A stretch of 64,000 bases of DNA. It comes from JAVJST01 sp040219295. Its GTDB lineage: Bacteria > Pseudomonadota > Alphaproteobacteria > Rhodospirillales > Casp-alpha2. A program made the position numbers and the translations under genes. The notes under the pieces were generated by a model. The model was given only the letters and a program-made list of their open reading frames with translations, was not told where the DNA came from and did not search any database. This document shows, in pieces, positions 9,815-18,958 of the stretch. The stretch's first letter is position 1. Every line of letters begins with the position of its first letter. Location of the stretch: NCBI GenBank assembly GCA_040219295.1, contig JAVJST010000011.1, positions 620,001 to 684,000 of the forward strand, read 5' to 3'.

Positions 9815-10973
9815 TCGCGCCGCCGGTCCCGGTTTCGGGGTCTATGTTCATTGGCCGTACTGCGAGTCGAAGTGCCCGTACTGCGACTTCAACAGCCATG
9901 TCGCCGACCGCATCGATCATGCGCGTTGGCGGCGCGCCTATGCCGCGGAGCTCGATGATGCCGCCGCCGAGTGGCCCGTGGACGGACGGCCTCTGGTCAC
10001 CAGCATCTTCTTCGGCGGCGGCACGCCATCGCTGGCCGAACCGGAAACCATCGGGGCGGTCATTGCCGACGTGTGCCGGCGGTTTCCGGTCGCCGACGGC
10101 CTGGAGATCACCCTCGAGGCCAATCCGTCGAGCGCCGAAGCGGCGCGGTTTGCCGCCTTCGCGCAGGCCGGCGTCAACCGCCTGTCGCTCGGCGTCCAGT
10201 CGCTCGATGACGAGGCGTTGCGGTTTCTCGGGCGGCGGCACGGACGCGCCGAAGCGCTGCGCGCCATTGAGCTTGCCCAGCGGACGTTCGGGCGATCGTC
10301 CTTCGATCTGATCGCGGCCCGTCCGGGTCAGGCGCCCGCCGACTGGGACCGGGAACTGCAAGAGGCGGTGTCGCTCGCGGCGGATCATCTGTCCGTCTAT
10401 CAGCTGACCATCGAGAGCGGCACGCCGTTCGCGCGGGACGGCGTGCCCGAGGCCGACGAGGACACTGGCGCGGCGATCTTCGAGGCGACGCGGTCGCGTC
10501 TGTCGGCCGCCGGGCTCGGCGCCTACGAAATCTCCAACCATGCGCGCGACGGGTTCGCCTGCCGGCACAATCTGACCTATTGGCGGGGCGGCGAGTACCT
10601 CGGCATCGGACCGGGAGCGCACGGCCGCATCCGTCCGGCAGGCTCCTGGCAGGCGGAACATCGCATTCACGGCCCGACGCGATGGCTCGAGGCGGTTGAG
10701 CGTCAGGGGCACGGACGCGCCAAGCGTCGCGTTCTCGCTGCCGCCGAACGCGCTCAGGAGGTCGTCCTCACCGGCATGCGGTTGACGGGAGGGCTTCTCG
10801 ATGCGGATTTGCAAGCCAGCGTTGGCGCGGGCATCTCCGGCGCCGTCGACGCGGCCGGCCTGGACCGTCTTGTCGCCGGCGGCCTGGTTGAGCGCACGCC
10901 GGCCGGCCTGCGTGCCACGAGCGAGGGGCAACTCCGGCTGAACGGCGTCGTCGCGATGCTGCTGGGCGGGTAG
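9807..10973 (+). CDS. hemW: Radical SAM heme chaperone HemW
   Basis: A 388-residue radical SAM protein. C19, C23 and C26 (YCESKCPYC) bind the 4Fe-4S cluster; FFGGGTPSL and the EANPSS segment follow, as in HemN-like proteins. HemW lacks coproporphyrinogen III dehydrogenase activity and delivers heme to membrane proteins; the length and a position after rdgB are typical of hemW rather than hemN. In the region where many homologues read DLIYARPGQ this one reads DLIAARPGQA, so it is intact. It overlaps rdgB by 8 bases. Confidence 0.95.
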   Translation: MADRAAGPGFGVYVHWPYCESKCPYCDFNSHVADRIDHARWRRAYAAELDDAAAEWPVDGRPLVTSIFFGGGTPSLAEPETIGAVIADVCRRFPVADGLEITLEANPSSAEAARFAAFAQAGVNRLSLGVQSLDDEALRFLGRRHGRAEALRAIELAQRTFGRSSFDLIAARPGQAPADWDRELQEAVSLAADHLSVYQLTIESGTPFARDGVPEADEDTGAAIFEATRSRLSAAGLGAYEISNHARDGFACRHNLTYWRGGEYLGIGPGAHGRIRPAGSWQAEHRIHGPTRWLEAVERQGHGRAKRRVLAAAERAQEVVLTGMRLTGGLLDADLQASVGAGISGAVDAAGLDRLVAGGLVERTPAGLRATSEGQLRLNGVVAMLLGG

Positions 10974-11081
10974 TCCGACCCCGAACCGCCCTGAGCTTAA
11001 GTGAGCTGGGCGATACCCAGATGATGTGGTATACAATCCCCGGTTGTTTGTTTGAGCGATTTCCACCTCAAGGAAAGCCTC

Positions 11082-12485
11082 ATGTCATGGCTCCGTGAAA
11101 TCCGTGAAGCCCTTGCCAGCCTCTCTCAAGACCTCGACGGCCTGGTGACCGCAGAGGAGGACGAGACACGGAAGGATCAACTCGCGACACACAAATCGAA
11201 CGTCGACAATACGATCCAAAATCTTGATTCCGTGAATACTGACGTCGTGAACCTGGAGCAAAACGTCACCAGACTTCGCGAATCCCTCTTCAGCGGCTCA
11301 ACGGGCGCCCCGACGCACGACGATAAATGGAGACTCTATGCGGAAATCGGCAACTACGATCGGCATTACAGCACGGTTCGGACCGGCGTAAACACCTTCC
11401 TGGGTGGTCTCGGCGTTACCGTCGGCAGTATCGGCGTCATAGAACACAGCGAGCCGTGGTCGATCATAATTGCCGGCGTCTTTTTCCTGTTCGCCCTCGT
11501 ATTCAACGCACGATTCTACGTTATGACCCGGACTTGCTGGGAAATGCAGAAGGCAATCGAACAGGGCTCGGTTGATGAACTCCCAAGTATTGGTGGCGTG
11601 CGAAGGTGGGCCAAAATGTCGACCGCCCGACTCAAGGAATTCAACCCAGTTTGGTTTGGAATCGTTGCTTTCTTTTCGGTTTTCGGAGTTCTGCTCGTTC
11701 TGTTGCAAGGGCCATTGCGTGGCATGCTCCCGACAACCGCGTGGTTCGGCATTTACTTCGCCGTACTGGTGTTCGTGTTCGGCTTTGCGGCGTTCAAGAA
11801 GTGGCCAACTCCCGAGCGGCGATCGGGGATTGGGCCGGTCGGATTCTTTACCGGACCTCCGGATTTTCATTTTTGCGCCGCGTTGACCGGCTTCTCATTG
11901 GTTCTATGGCTCTTGATCACCTACTGCGCCAGTTTCAACGAGGAATGCGAATGCCGGATGAGAAGCCATCTGGGGGCGTCCAAACTGATTTGCGATTCGC
12001 CCAACGAAATACCTGACGGTCGGCCCGCTGTCGACGACCGGTTGATGGCCATCGAGGATAAACTCGATGAATTCCGCGCTTCCCACGACAGCTTCAGCAG
12101 CCATGCAACCGGACGGCTCGAGATCGTCATCGAGGTTCTCGGCGATCAGATTCCGACACCGGGCGCCGAAGGAAGCGATAACCTGACGACCGTGATGAGT
12201 GAGTTGCGAGAAATTCTCAGTCGGATCGACGGGCTGGAATTGACGCCTCCGCCACCCCGTCCGACGGGACCGTCTGATACCGAACTGAGAAATTTGCGGA
12301 ATCAAATACAGGCCATTGCAGGCGAGTTTTCGGGAGCAACGGCGGCGGTTCGGAATCTGTCCGGCATCGTCGGTGAGAACTCCCCCGTTTTGACGACTAT
12401 TCGGCTTCTTCGGGACGACATCGACGCTGGTCGCGAGAAAGCCGAAGAACTAATCAGGGCCCTCGACGGTGTCGTGACTCGCTGA
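11082..12485 (+). CDS. Orphan membrane protein with N- and C-terminal coiled coils
   Basis: A 467-residue protein I do not recognise. Residues 1-70 are charged and heptad-like (LASLSQDLDGLVTAEED, VDNTIQNLDSVNTDVVNLEQ). About five membrane segments follow, near 103-120, 124-145, 190-209, 220-238 and 262-282. The C-terminal half (about 310-467) is soluble and again coiled-coil-like, with a PPPPRPTGPS linker. The ATG at 11082 is chosen because AAGGAAA precedes it; an in-frame TTG at 11052 would add ten residues. GC is well below that of the neighbours, and the gene stands alone between hemW and the convergent RND operon, which suggests acquisition. Membrane anchoring plus long coiled coils could suit a sensor or defence effector, but nothing catalytic is visible. 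Confidence 0.7.
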   Translation: MSWLREIREALASLSQDLDGLVTAEEDETRKDQLATHKSNVDNTIQNLDSVNTDVVNLEQNVTRLRESLFSGSTGAPTHDDKWRLYAEIGNYDRHYSTVRTGVNTFLGGLGVTVGSIGVIEHSEPWSIIIAGVFFLFALVFNARFYVMTRTCWEMQKAIEQGSVDELPSIGGVRRWAKMSTARLKEFNPVWFGIVAFFSVFGVLLVLLQGPLRGMLPTTAWFGIYFAVLVFVFGFAAFKKWPTPERRSGIGPVGFFTGPPDFHFCAALTGFSLVLWLLITYCASFNEECECRMRSHLGASKLICDSPNEIPDGRPAVDDRLMAIEDKLDEFRASHDSFSSHATGRLEIVIEVLGDQIPTPGAEGSDNLTTVMSELREILSRIDGLELTPPPPRPTGPSDTELRNLRNQIQAIAGEFSGATAAVRNLSGIVGENSPVLTTIRLLRDDIDAGREKAEELIRALDGVVTR

Positions 12486-12504
12486 TTGGCCCCTCAATCG
12501 ACGA

Positions 12505-15500
12505 CTACTCCGCCGGTTTCGCGCCCTCGTGCAGGTTGACGCCGGAGGCTTCCTCGAGTTCCGCGGTCAGGGTTTCACCGCGCGCGCTGCGCGGCGTCGA
12601 GAAGCCGGCGATCCTGGAGTACAGCACCGGCGCGATCAGCAGTGTGATCAGACCGGCCATGCCGAGCCCGCCGAAGATCACCCAGCCGATTGCGGTGCGC
12701 GCCTCTGTCCCGGCGCCGCTGCCGAGGATCAGCGGCAGGCCCGCGCCGACCGTCGAGATCATCGTCATCATGATCGGCCGGAGCCGCACCAGCGAGGCCT
12801 CGCGCGCCGCTTCCATGACCGACAGGCCCTGCTCGCGGAGCTGGTCTGCGAACTCGACCATGAGGATCGCGTTCTTCGCCATGATGCCGATCAGCATCAG
12901 GATGCCGATCTGGGAGTAGATGTTGAGCGACGTGTCCGTCACCGACAAAGCGAACACCGCCGCGCACAAGCCCAGCGGCACGGTCATCAGCACGACCAGC
13001 GCGCTGGTCACGCTCTCGAACTGGGCGACGAGGACGAGGAACACGACGACCATGGCGATCGCGTAGGTCACGGCGATTTCATAGGACGTTTCCTCCAGCG
13101 CCCTGGCTTCGCCGAGGAAGATGAGGCCGACGTCGGGGCCGAGTTTCTCGCGGGCGAGCTCGCGCACCGCGTCGACGGCGTCGCGCAGGCTGTAGGCCGG
13201 GTCGATATCGGCGTCGATCTCGATGGCGCGGCGTTGCGCGTGGCGATCAAGCTCGGCGGCAATCGAGCTCTCGGAGAACGTCACCAGCTGGGTCAGCGGC
13301 ACCAGCCGGCCGCCGTCGGCCGTAACGTACAGATTGGCGATGTCGGCGGGCTGGGTCACGGCCCCTTCCGTCGCCTGCAGGATGACCGGCACGGTCTGGT
13401 CGTCGACGATCAGCTCCGCGACCTCCTGTTCGTCGATCAGCACGCGGATTGTCGTCGCCAGGTCCTCGACGTCGACGCCGAGGTCGCTGGCCCGCGAGCG
13501 GTCGATGTCGATCGACAGTTCCGGCTGGGTGGCGCGGAACTCGACCCGCATGTTGTTGATCCAGGGCAGGTTCTCCTCGATCTCGCGAACGAAGTTGTTG
13601 GCCTCGCGAAAGATCGTCTGGTAGTTGGCGCCGAGCAGCGCGATCTCCAGCCCGCCGTCGGCATTGCGCAGGTTGAGGCTGTTGCCGCGCCGCACGCGGG
13701 CGTTCGCGCCGGGCAAGTTGCGGAGTTGCGGGTTGAGTTCGCGGGCGATCTCGCCCTCGCTGATGGTCCGTTCTGACCAGTCGATCAGCGGCGCGTCGAC
13801 CTGGCCCCGGTTGAGGTCCCAGCGCCCGGTGACGGTGTACAGCCGCTCGACGATGCCGCTTTCGACATAGGGTCTGAGCATCTCCTCGACGCGCGCCACC
13901 TGGCGGTCGGTGAAGGCCAGCCCGACGCCGTCCGGCCCGGTCAGGAATACGCCGATGCGGCCACGGTCCTCCTCGGGGACCAGTTCCTCGTCGAGACCGG
14001 CGTAGAGATGGAATGCACCACCGATGATGGCGAGACAGAGCGCCAGCGGGACGACCGGCGCCCGCAGAAAGGCATCGAGGATCCGCGTGTAGAGCCCGAC
14101 GAACGCTTCGCCGAGCGGCGCCAGCAGCCGTCGCCGGGACGTCGCGCCGGTCTCGGTTCTGTCCGGCAGCTTGGAAACCAGCATTGGCACCAGGGTGAGC
14201 GCGACGAACGACGAGATCGCCACGGTCACCGCGAGCACGAAGCCGAATTCGCGGAACAGGCGGCCGGCTTCGGACGGCAGGAACGAGATCGGCACGAAAA
14301 CGGAGATCAGCGTTGCCGTGGTGGCGATGATGGCAAAGAAAACCTGCCGGGTGCCGAGCACCGCGGCGGCGCCTGATTTCACCCCTTTGGCACGCAGCCG
14401 CTGAATGTTCTCGAGCACGACGATCGCGTCGTCGACCACGACGCCCGTGGCCAGGATCATCGCCAGCAGCGTCACCAGGTTGACCGAGAAGCCGAGCAGC
14501 CACACGGCAGCGAGCGAGCCGACCAGCGCGACGGGTACGGCGAGGGTCGGTATGATCGACGAGCGCAGTTGCGCGGTAAACGCCATGATCACCGCGACGA
14601 CGATCAGGATAGTGTAGCCCAGCGTCACCAGCAGTTCCTCGATGGCGCTCCTGATGAACAGCGAGTCGTCGGTGATGACCTCGATGGCGATGTGCGGCAG
14701 GGTCAGGGCGAGCCGCTCGACCGCGCGCCCGATCTCTTCGGCGATGGCGATGGTGTTGGACGACGCCTGGCGCACGATGCCGAGGCTGATCACCTGGCGG
14801 CCGTTGAGCCGGACCCAGCTCTCGGCCTCGGCCGGGGCGAAGAACACGCTGGCGACGTCGCCGATCCGGACGGGTTCGCGGATGTATAGGTCCTCGATCT
14901 CCTCGGGCTTGTTGACCGAGGCATTGGCGCGGACCAGGACCTCCTGTTCGGCGGACTTGAAGCTGCCGGCGGGAACATCGAAGCGAGCCGCGCGCATGAC
15001 GTTCGCGACGTCGGCGACCGAGAGGCCGAAACCGGCCAGCCGGAGCGGGTCGATCTTGACCCGGAGCACACGCTCGCGTTCGCCGAACAGGGAGACCTCG
15101 GCAACGCCGTCGACCGCGGTCAGCTCGGGAACGATCTGGTTCTCGACCACCTGCGTAAGGCCATCGATCGGCAGGCGGTCGCTCCACACCGCGAGCTGCA
15201 GAATCGGTATGGCATCGGCATCGGCCTTGATGACCGTCAGGTTCTCGACCTCGTCGGGCAGTTCGCGCTCGACGCGGCTGATCGCCTCGCGCACGTCGGT
15301 CGCCGCGTCGGCGAGCTCGACTGACGGGTTGAAGATCGCGTGAATCCGCAGGTTGTTCTCCTCGCTCGATGCGCGGACTTCCTTGACGCCGTTGACGCGC
15401 GCCACCGCGGCCTCGAGCAGGCTGGTCACTTCGGCATCGAGAGTCTCCGGAGAGGCGCCCGGATAATCGGCGCGCACCGAAACCACGGGCCGGTCGATAT

Positions 15501-15618
15501 CGGGCAGCTCGCGCACCTCGATGCCGAGCAGGGCGCCGAAGCCGGCGACCATGATCAGCAGGTTGAGGACGATGGCGAGGTAGGGCCGGCGAACGCTGAC
15601 CGCCGGCAAGTCGTTCAT
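12505..15618 (-). CDS. RND efflux transporter, HAE1 type inner-membrane pump
   Basis: A 1037-residue pump of AcrB/MexB size. The N-terminus has the family form LPAVSVRRPYLAIVLNLL; the TM4 segment LATGVVVDDAIVVLENIQRL carries the paired aspartates of the proton relay, and TM10 has the matching lysine in GIMAKNAILMVEFADQL. Two large periplasmic loops follow TM1 and TM7. The ATG at 15618 is preferred, with AGGGG about 8 bases upstream and a start that matches homologues; an ATG at 15642 would add eight residues. It follows its adaptor on the same strand. No TolC-type outer-membrane gene is present, so the pump must use one encoded elsewhere. The substrate is unknown. Confidence 0.93.
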   Translation of the reverse strand: MNDLPAVSVRRPYLAIVLNLLIMVAGFGALLGIEVRELPDIDRPVVSVRADYPGASPETLDAEVTSLLEAAVARVNGVKEVRASSEENNLRIHAIFNPSVELADAATDVREAISRVERELPDEVENLTVIKADADAIPILQLAVWSDRLPIDGLTQVVENQIVPELTAVDGVAEVSLFGERERVLRVKIDPLRLAGFGLSVADVANVMRAARFDVPAGSFKSAEQEVLVRANASVNKPEEIEDLYIREPVRIGDVASVFFAPAEAESWVRLNGRQVISLGIVRQASSNTIAIAEEIGRAVERLALTLPHIAIEVITDDSLFIRSAIEELLVTLGYTILIVVAVIMAFTAQLRSSIIPTLAVPVALVGSLAAVWLLGFSVNLVTLLAMILATGVVVDDAIVVLENIQRLRAKGVKSGAAAVLGTRQVFFAIIATTATLISVFVPISFLPSEAGRLFREFGFVLAVTVAISSFVALTLVPMLVSKLPDRTETGATSRRRLLAPLGEAFVGLYTRILDAFLRAPVVPLALCLAIIGGAFHLYAGLDEELVPEEDRGRIGVFLTGPDGVGLAFTDRQVARVEEMLRPYVESGIVERLYTVTGRWDLNRGQVDAPLIDWSERTISEGEIARELNPQLRNLPGANARVRRGNSLNLRNADGGLEIALLGANYQTIFREANNFVREIEENLPWINNMRVEFRATQPELSIDIDRSRASDLGVDVEDLATTIRVLIDEQEVAELIVDDQTVPVILQATEGAVTQPADIANLYVTADGGRLVPLTQLVTFSESSIAAELDRHAQRRAIEIDADIDPAYSLRDAVDAVRELAREKLGPDVGLIFLGEARALEETSYEIAVTYAIAMVVVFLVLVAQFESVTSALVVLMTVPLGLCAAVFALSVTDTSLNIYSQIGILMLIGIMAKNAILMVEFADQLREQGLSVMEAAREASLVRLRPIMMTMISTVGAGLPLILGSGAGTEARTAIGWVIFGGLGMAGLITLLIAPVLYSRIAGFSTPRSARGETLTAELEEASGVNLHEGAKPAE

Positions 15619-15645
15619 CGAATGCCCCTGGCGCTTGAACATGGC

Positions 15646-16743
15646 TCAGTTCTCAGGCGTCTGCGCGATAAGAACCTCGGCGCCGGGACGGAGCCGCTGC
15701 ACGCCCTCGACGACGACGACATCGCCGGGGTGGATGTCGCCCTCGACCAGGACGGTCTGGTTCAGCCGGCGCCGCGACTGCACGTCGACGCGTTCGGCAA
15801 CGCCGTCGGTGATCCGCCAAACGTAACTCCGGCCGTCGCGCCACTGGATCGCGAGTTCGGGCACCGTGGCCAGAACCGGTCCGATCAGGTCGAGGGTCAC
15901 GCCGAGCGACATGCCCGGACGCAGGGTGTCGTCCGGGTTCGGAAACGACGCGCGGACAAGCGCGGTGCGCGCCACCGGATCGATTCGACTGTCGATGTGG
16001 GCGATCTGACCCTCGATCAGCCGGTCGGGGAAACTCGGGGTCCGGGCGCGGATCGGCATGCCGAGCGACAGGCGCGAGAAGTAACGTTCGGCGACCTCGA
16101 ACTCGACCAGCAGCGCGGAGCGGTCGTCGAGCGTGGCGATCGCCGTATCCGTCGTGACGCGGTCGCCGGCCTCGACTTTCGGTATGCCGACGACACCGGC
16201 GAAGGGTGCGCGCAGCGTGCGGTCGGCCAACGCGACCTGGGCCTGGCGCAATTCCAGTCTGGCGCGTTCCAGTGCGGTTTCATCATCACGCACATTGGCG
16301 TCTGACTTCACGTTCGATCGCCGCAGTGCGCGGGTGCGCTCGAGTGCGCTTTCGGCATCGCTCAAGTGGGTCCGCGCCAACTCGACGGCGAGCACGGCGT
16401 TGCGGTTGTCGAGCCGGAGGATGACGTCATCCTTGGCGACGGCATCGCCGGCCGCTACCGCAAGCTCGATGATCTCGCCGTTGGCCTCGGGATAGAGAAT
16501 GACCGAATTGATGGCACGCGCGGTGCCGATGGCCTGCACCACCACCGTATCGGCGCGCTCGCCGACCGCCGCGACGATGACCGGAAGGCCGGCGCTGGCC
16601 GCCGGTCCCGCGGTCTGGCGCGGCGCCGGATCGGAGTTCGCCAGCAGCGGTTTCCACAGGTCGTGCGTCGCCGCGACGGCGGCCACCACAATGGCGACCA
16701 GGACAAGCCGAACGACCAGGGCTCTGGATCCCGATTGGCTCAA
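15646..16743 (-). CDS. RND efflux periplasmic adaptor (membrane fusion protein)
   Basis: A 365-residue adaptor linking the RND pump to an outer-membrane channel. Residues about 8-27 are a signal anchor (LVVRLVLVAIVVAAVAA). The lipoyl halves (GEIIELAVAAGDAVAKDDVILRL and APFAGVVGIPKVEAGDRV) flank a short helical hairpin, and beta-barrel and membrane-proximal domains complete it. The start is a TTG at 16743 with AGGGAGAG six bases upstream; no in-frame ATG or GTG lies nearby. It precedes the pump gene closely. The short hairpin and lack of a lipobox resemble MexH/AcrA-like adaptors of soil alphaproteobacteria. Confidence 0.9.
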   Translation of the reverse strand: MSQSGSRALVVRLVLVAIVVAAVAATHDLWKPLLANSDPAPRQTAGPAASAGLPVIVAAVGERADTVVVQAIGTARAINSVILYPEANGEIIELAVAAGDAVAKDDVILRLDNRNAVLAVELARTHLSDAESALERTRALRRSNVKSDANVRDDETALERARLELRQAQVALADRTLRAPFAGVVGIPKVEAGDRVTTDTAIATLDDRSALLVEFEVAERYFSRLSLGMPIRARTPSFPDRLIEGQIAHIDSRIDPVARTALVRASFPNPDDTLRPGMSLGVTLDLIGPVLATVPELAIQWRDGRSYVWRITDGVAERVDVQSRRRLNQTVLVEGDIHPGDVVVVEGVQRLRPGAEVLIAQTPEN

Positions 16744-16876
16744 GCGGTTCTCTCCCTAAAGGATGCGCTCACAGATCAACCACGTGGGAAATGTCGTGCC
16801 CCCGATCAAGCGCCGGTGCCTGCACACAGTATACGACGGCGTCGCGATTCGGTCGCGGAATTATCGCTTTTTCCAC

Positions 16877-16905
16877 TTGACAACAAAGGAATTTCGTCCT
16901 AGATA
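16877..16905 (+). promoter_or_regulatory. Near-consensus promoter reading into a gene-free region
   Basis: TTGACA (16877-16882), exactly 17 bases, then TAGATA (16900-16905). The -35 is perfect and the spacing optimal, yet no plus-strand gene follows for about 2 kb. It could drive an unannotated small RNA, or be a fortuitous match in an AT-richer pocket. Confidence 0.5.
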
Positions 16906-17023
16906 ACCGTTTGCTCTTTTGCGATGGTGAATACGGTGTCGGCGCCGGCGTCAAAGGACTCGCGCCCTGCCTCCGCCGTGGATAACCCGGTCTGGCCCGA
17001 GCATGACGGGGGGAAGGGAAAGG

Positions 17024-17054
17024 CCCTCATGCTTCGTCGGGCCCGGCATGAGGG
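17024..17054. repeat. Inverted repeat CCCTCATGC / GCATGAGGG
   Basis: Nine-base arms (17024-17032 and 17046-17054) around a 13-base loop form a perfect stem-loop, embedded in repeat-like sequence. No T run follows on either strand, so it is not a standard terminator. Confidence 0.5.
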
Positions 17055-17320
17055 GGCAAAGAACGTTCCTCACCCTGAGCCTGACGACCTGCCTTCGCCG
17101 AAGCGAAGCTCCGGCTCCGCGCAGGCAGGAGGGCGAGATGCAGAGAAATGCGGTCCGCCGGGGGTCGATGGGCCGAAATAGCCCGGAACCCGGATTCGCG
17201 CGTGATTCCAATGTCTTGGCGATTGCAAGAAATGGTCCGGCGATGGGTCGCGGATAGGCCGTAAATGGGCGGGGCATGGGCAGAGGATCCGCACGGCGCG
17301 AAGGCGAAGGCCATCGGCAA

Positions 17321-17360
17321 ACGATGACCGAAATGACCCGAAATAGCCTTAAATGACCAT
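17321..17360. repeat. Tandem 10-base repeats, consensus AAATRRCCNN
   Basis: Four consecutive 10-base units read ACGATGACCG, AAATGACCCG, AAATAGCCTT, AAATGACCAT, in exact 10-base register, one DNA helical turn. Further single copies lie at 17176-17183 (AAATAGCC), 17263-17270 (AAATGGGC) and 17425-17432 (AAATGACC). Helically phased direct repeats of this kind suit cooperative protein binding, but no regulator is known. Confidence 0.5.
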
Positions 17361-17452
17361 GAATCCGGGATCTGTTTATAGGGAAATCAAGGACTTGGCG
17401 AATTGGACGCAGAGAAACTGACCCAAATGACCATTTCCCGAGGGGCGGCGCG

Positions 17453-18958
17453 CTAGTTGGTGAGCTGGCTGAACGATGTCGGCGCCGGATCGATGACCTG
17501 TGCGCCTTTTTGCCGGACCTGCAGAACGGCCAGGCCGCGTTCGGTGACGCCTTCGGGCGTCAGACGGAAAATGCCGTCACGACCGGCGTACCCGCTGGCC
17601 AGCGTCAGCGCCTCGGTGGTATAGGGCCGCTCGGCGCCGTTGCGCGCCAGTACCGCCGCCAGCGCCATGGCGTCGTAGGCGAGTGTCGCCAGCCGGGGCG
17701 GTTCGTAGCCGAACACGGAACGGAACCGTTCGGTGAACTGGGCCCGTTTCTCCGGCGACGGCGCCGCGTACCAGCCGCCGAGCAGCGCCGGTTCCGCGCC
17801 GACGCCGGCCGTATCCCACTGGCCGGTGCCCAGCATCCGGACCTTGCGGGGGTCGATATCGTAGAACGGCAGCAGTGCCGCGAGGCGTTGCAGCCGGGCG
17901 CCGCCGTCGGCAATCAGCAGCGTGTCGTACGGCAGGTCGCCGAGCGTTTCCAGGTTCTCCAGCCGCTCGAGGGTCTTCTTCGAGAGTTCGTCATCCTTGC
18001 CTTCGAGCTCCTCGCGCAGGGATAGCAACGCGGCGCGGCGTTCGTCGAAATCGGCCAGCTCGCGGATCACGGCGTCGAGATTGTTGCCGGACGGGTCGAA
18101 GTAGGCGACCTCGATCACGCTGCCGCCGTAGCGGGTTACCGTATCGTAGAGCGAGCCCACGACCGTCGCGCCGTAGGCATCGTCGGGCGCGAGAACGGCA
18201 AAGCGGCCGAGACCTCGGCTCATGGCGTAGCCGGCGACCCGCTCGACCTCGGCGCCGGGCAGAAACCCGAGAGTGTAGACGCCGTCGCCGGCGACGGTCC
18301 GGTCGCTTGAGAAGCCGATCACCGGCACGCCGGCGGCGCGCGCCATCGGCGCGATCGAAACGACAGACGGCCCGAGCAGCGGGCCGACGATCAGCTGGGC
18401 ACCGTCACCGATCGCGAGGCCGGCGGCATAGGACGCCTCGCCCGGCTGGCCCCGGGTATCGTGCGGCAGCAGCTCGAACCGCTCATCGCCGAAATCGAAC
18501 AGCGCGAGCAGCGCCGCGTCGCGCATGGCGCGCCCGAGCGGGCCTTGCTGGCCACTCAGCGGCAGCAGCAGCCCGACCCGGATGGCGCTGCCGTCGTAAT
18601 GCAGAACCGGCGGCTTGAGCAAGACCTGCTGGTCGGGCTCGGCATTCTGGGCACCCGCTCCCTGATTGTTCAGATAGGGCGCCAGCGCCGCCTGCCAGTC
18701 GCCGGCCGGTTCCGACCCGGCGCCCGCGGTTCCCGATTCGGGGTACTTCGGCCCCTCGACCGTCGGCAACTGCTGGGTTTGTGGCTGGTCGACCGTGCTG
18801 GTCGCCGGCTGCGCCGAGCCTTGCGAAAACGGTCCGGTTCCGAGATGCTGACACGCACCAACGACGAGAGTCGCGGCCAGCGCCGCGGCAACCAGCAGGG
18901 AACGTTTCGGCGATGGCGAAAACACGCGGCGAGTCGGTCGATCGGTCGTCTCAGTCAC
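17453..18958 (-). CDS. Penicillin-binding protein activator, LpoA/YraM-like lipoprotein
   Basis: A 501-residue lipoprotein with a basic N-terminus, a hydrophobic segment at about 20-33 and lipobox LVVGAC with the acylated cysteine at 36. A low-complexity linker follows, then a periplasmic-binding-protein fold from about residue 120 (VGLLLPLSGQQGPLGRAMRDAALLAL), as in the C-terminal domain of E. coli LpoA. By analogy it would stimulate a class A penicillin-binding protein from the outer membrane; in alphaproteobacteria this role is inferred. The start is GTG at 18958, with CCGGAG upstream. It is divergent from rsmI, the same arrangement as E. coli yraM/yraL, and its 5' end overlaps the rsmI start by 46 bases. 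Confidence 0.85.
   Translation of the reverse strand: MTETTDRPTRRVFSPSPKRSLLVAAALAATLVVGACQHLGTGPFSQGSAQPATSTVDQPQTQQLPTVEGPKYPESGTAGAGSEPAGDWQAALAPYLNNQGAGAQNAEPDQQVLLKPPVLHYDGSAIRVGLLLPLSGQQGPLGRAMRDAALLALFDFGDERFELLPHDTRGQPGEASYAAGLAIGDGAQLIVGPLLGPSVVSIAPMARAAGVPVIGFSSDRTVAGDGVYTLGFLPGAEVERVAGYAMSRGLGRFAVLAPDDAYGATVVGSLYDTVTRYGGSVIEVAYFDPSGNNLDAVIRELADFDERRAALLSLREELEGKDDELSKKTLERLENLETLGDLPYDTLLIADGGARLQRLAALLPFYDIDPRKVRMLGTGQWDTAGVGAEPALLGGWYAAPSPEKRAQFTERFRSVFGYEPPRLATLAYDAMALAAVLARNGAERPYTTEALTLASGYAGRDGIFRLTPEGVTERGLAVLQVRQKGAQVIDPAPTSFSQLTN

Larger units (their letters stand above)
16744..17452. other. 709-base gene-poor region with promoters, stem-loop and tandem repeats
   Basis: No convincing protein gene lies between the adaptor and the LpoA-like gene. 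The only plus-strand frame (16924-17181) has no recognisable domain and no good start site. The region holds a near-consensus plus-strand promoter at 16877-16905 and a TATACT -10-like hexamer on the minus strand (16833-16828) that may serve the pump operon. It also holds a 9-base inverted repeat at 17024-17054 and 10-base tandem repeats at 17321-17360. Sequence such as CCTCACCCTGAGCCTG resembles dispersed intergenic repeats of alphaproteobacteria. A small RNA from the plus promoter is possible. Confidence 0.5.

Noticed and set aside
12529..15187. Several long open frames on both strands across the RND pump gene
   Set aside because: Shadows of the 1037-residue pump frame; low-complexity Arg/Gly/His composition and no recognisable domain.
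16924..17181. Plus-strand 85-codon frame downstream of the strong promoter
   Set aside because: No ribosome site, no domain, and it runs through repeat-like sequence including the stem-loop; more likely non-coding.
17321..17360. Tandem repeats as a CRISPR array
   Set aside because: Ten-base units without spacers and no cas genes; not CRISPR.
16744..17452. tRNA or other stable RNA gene
   Set aside because: No cloverleaf, CCA end or T-loop consensus seen here or elsewhere in the window.
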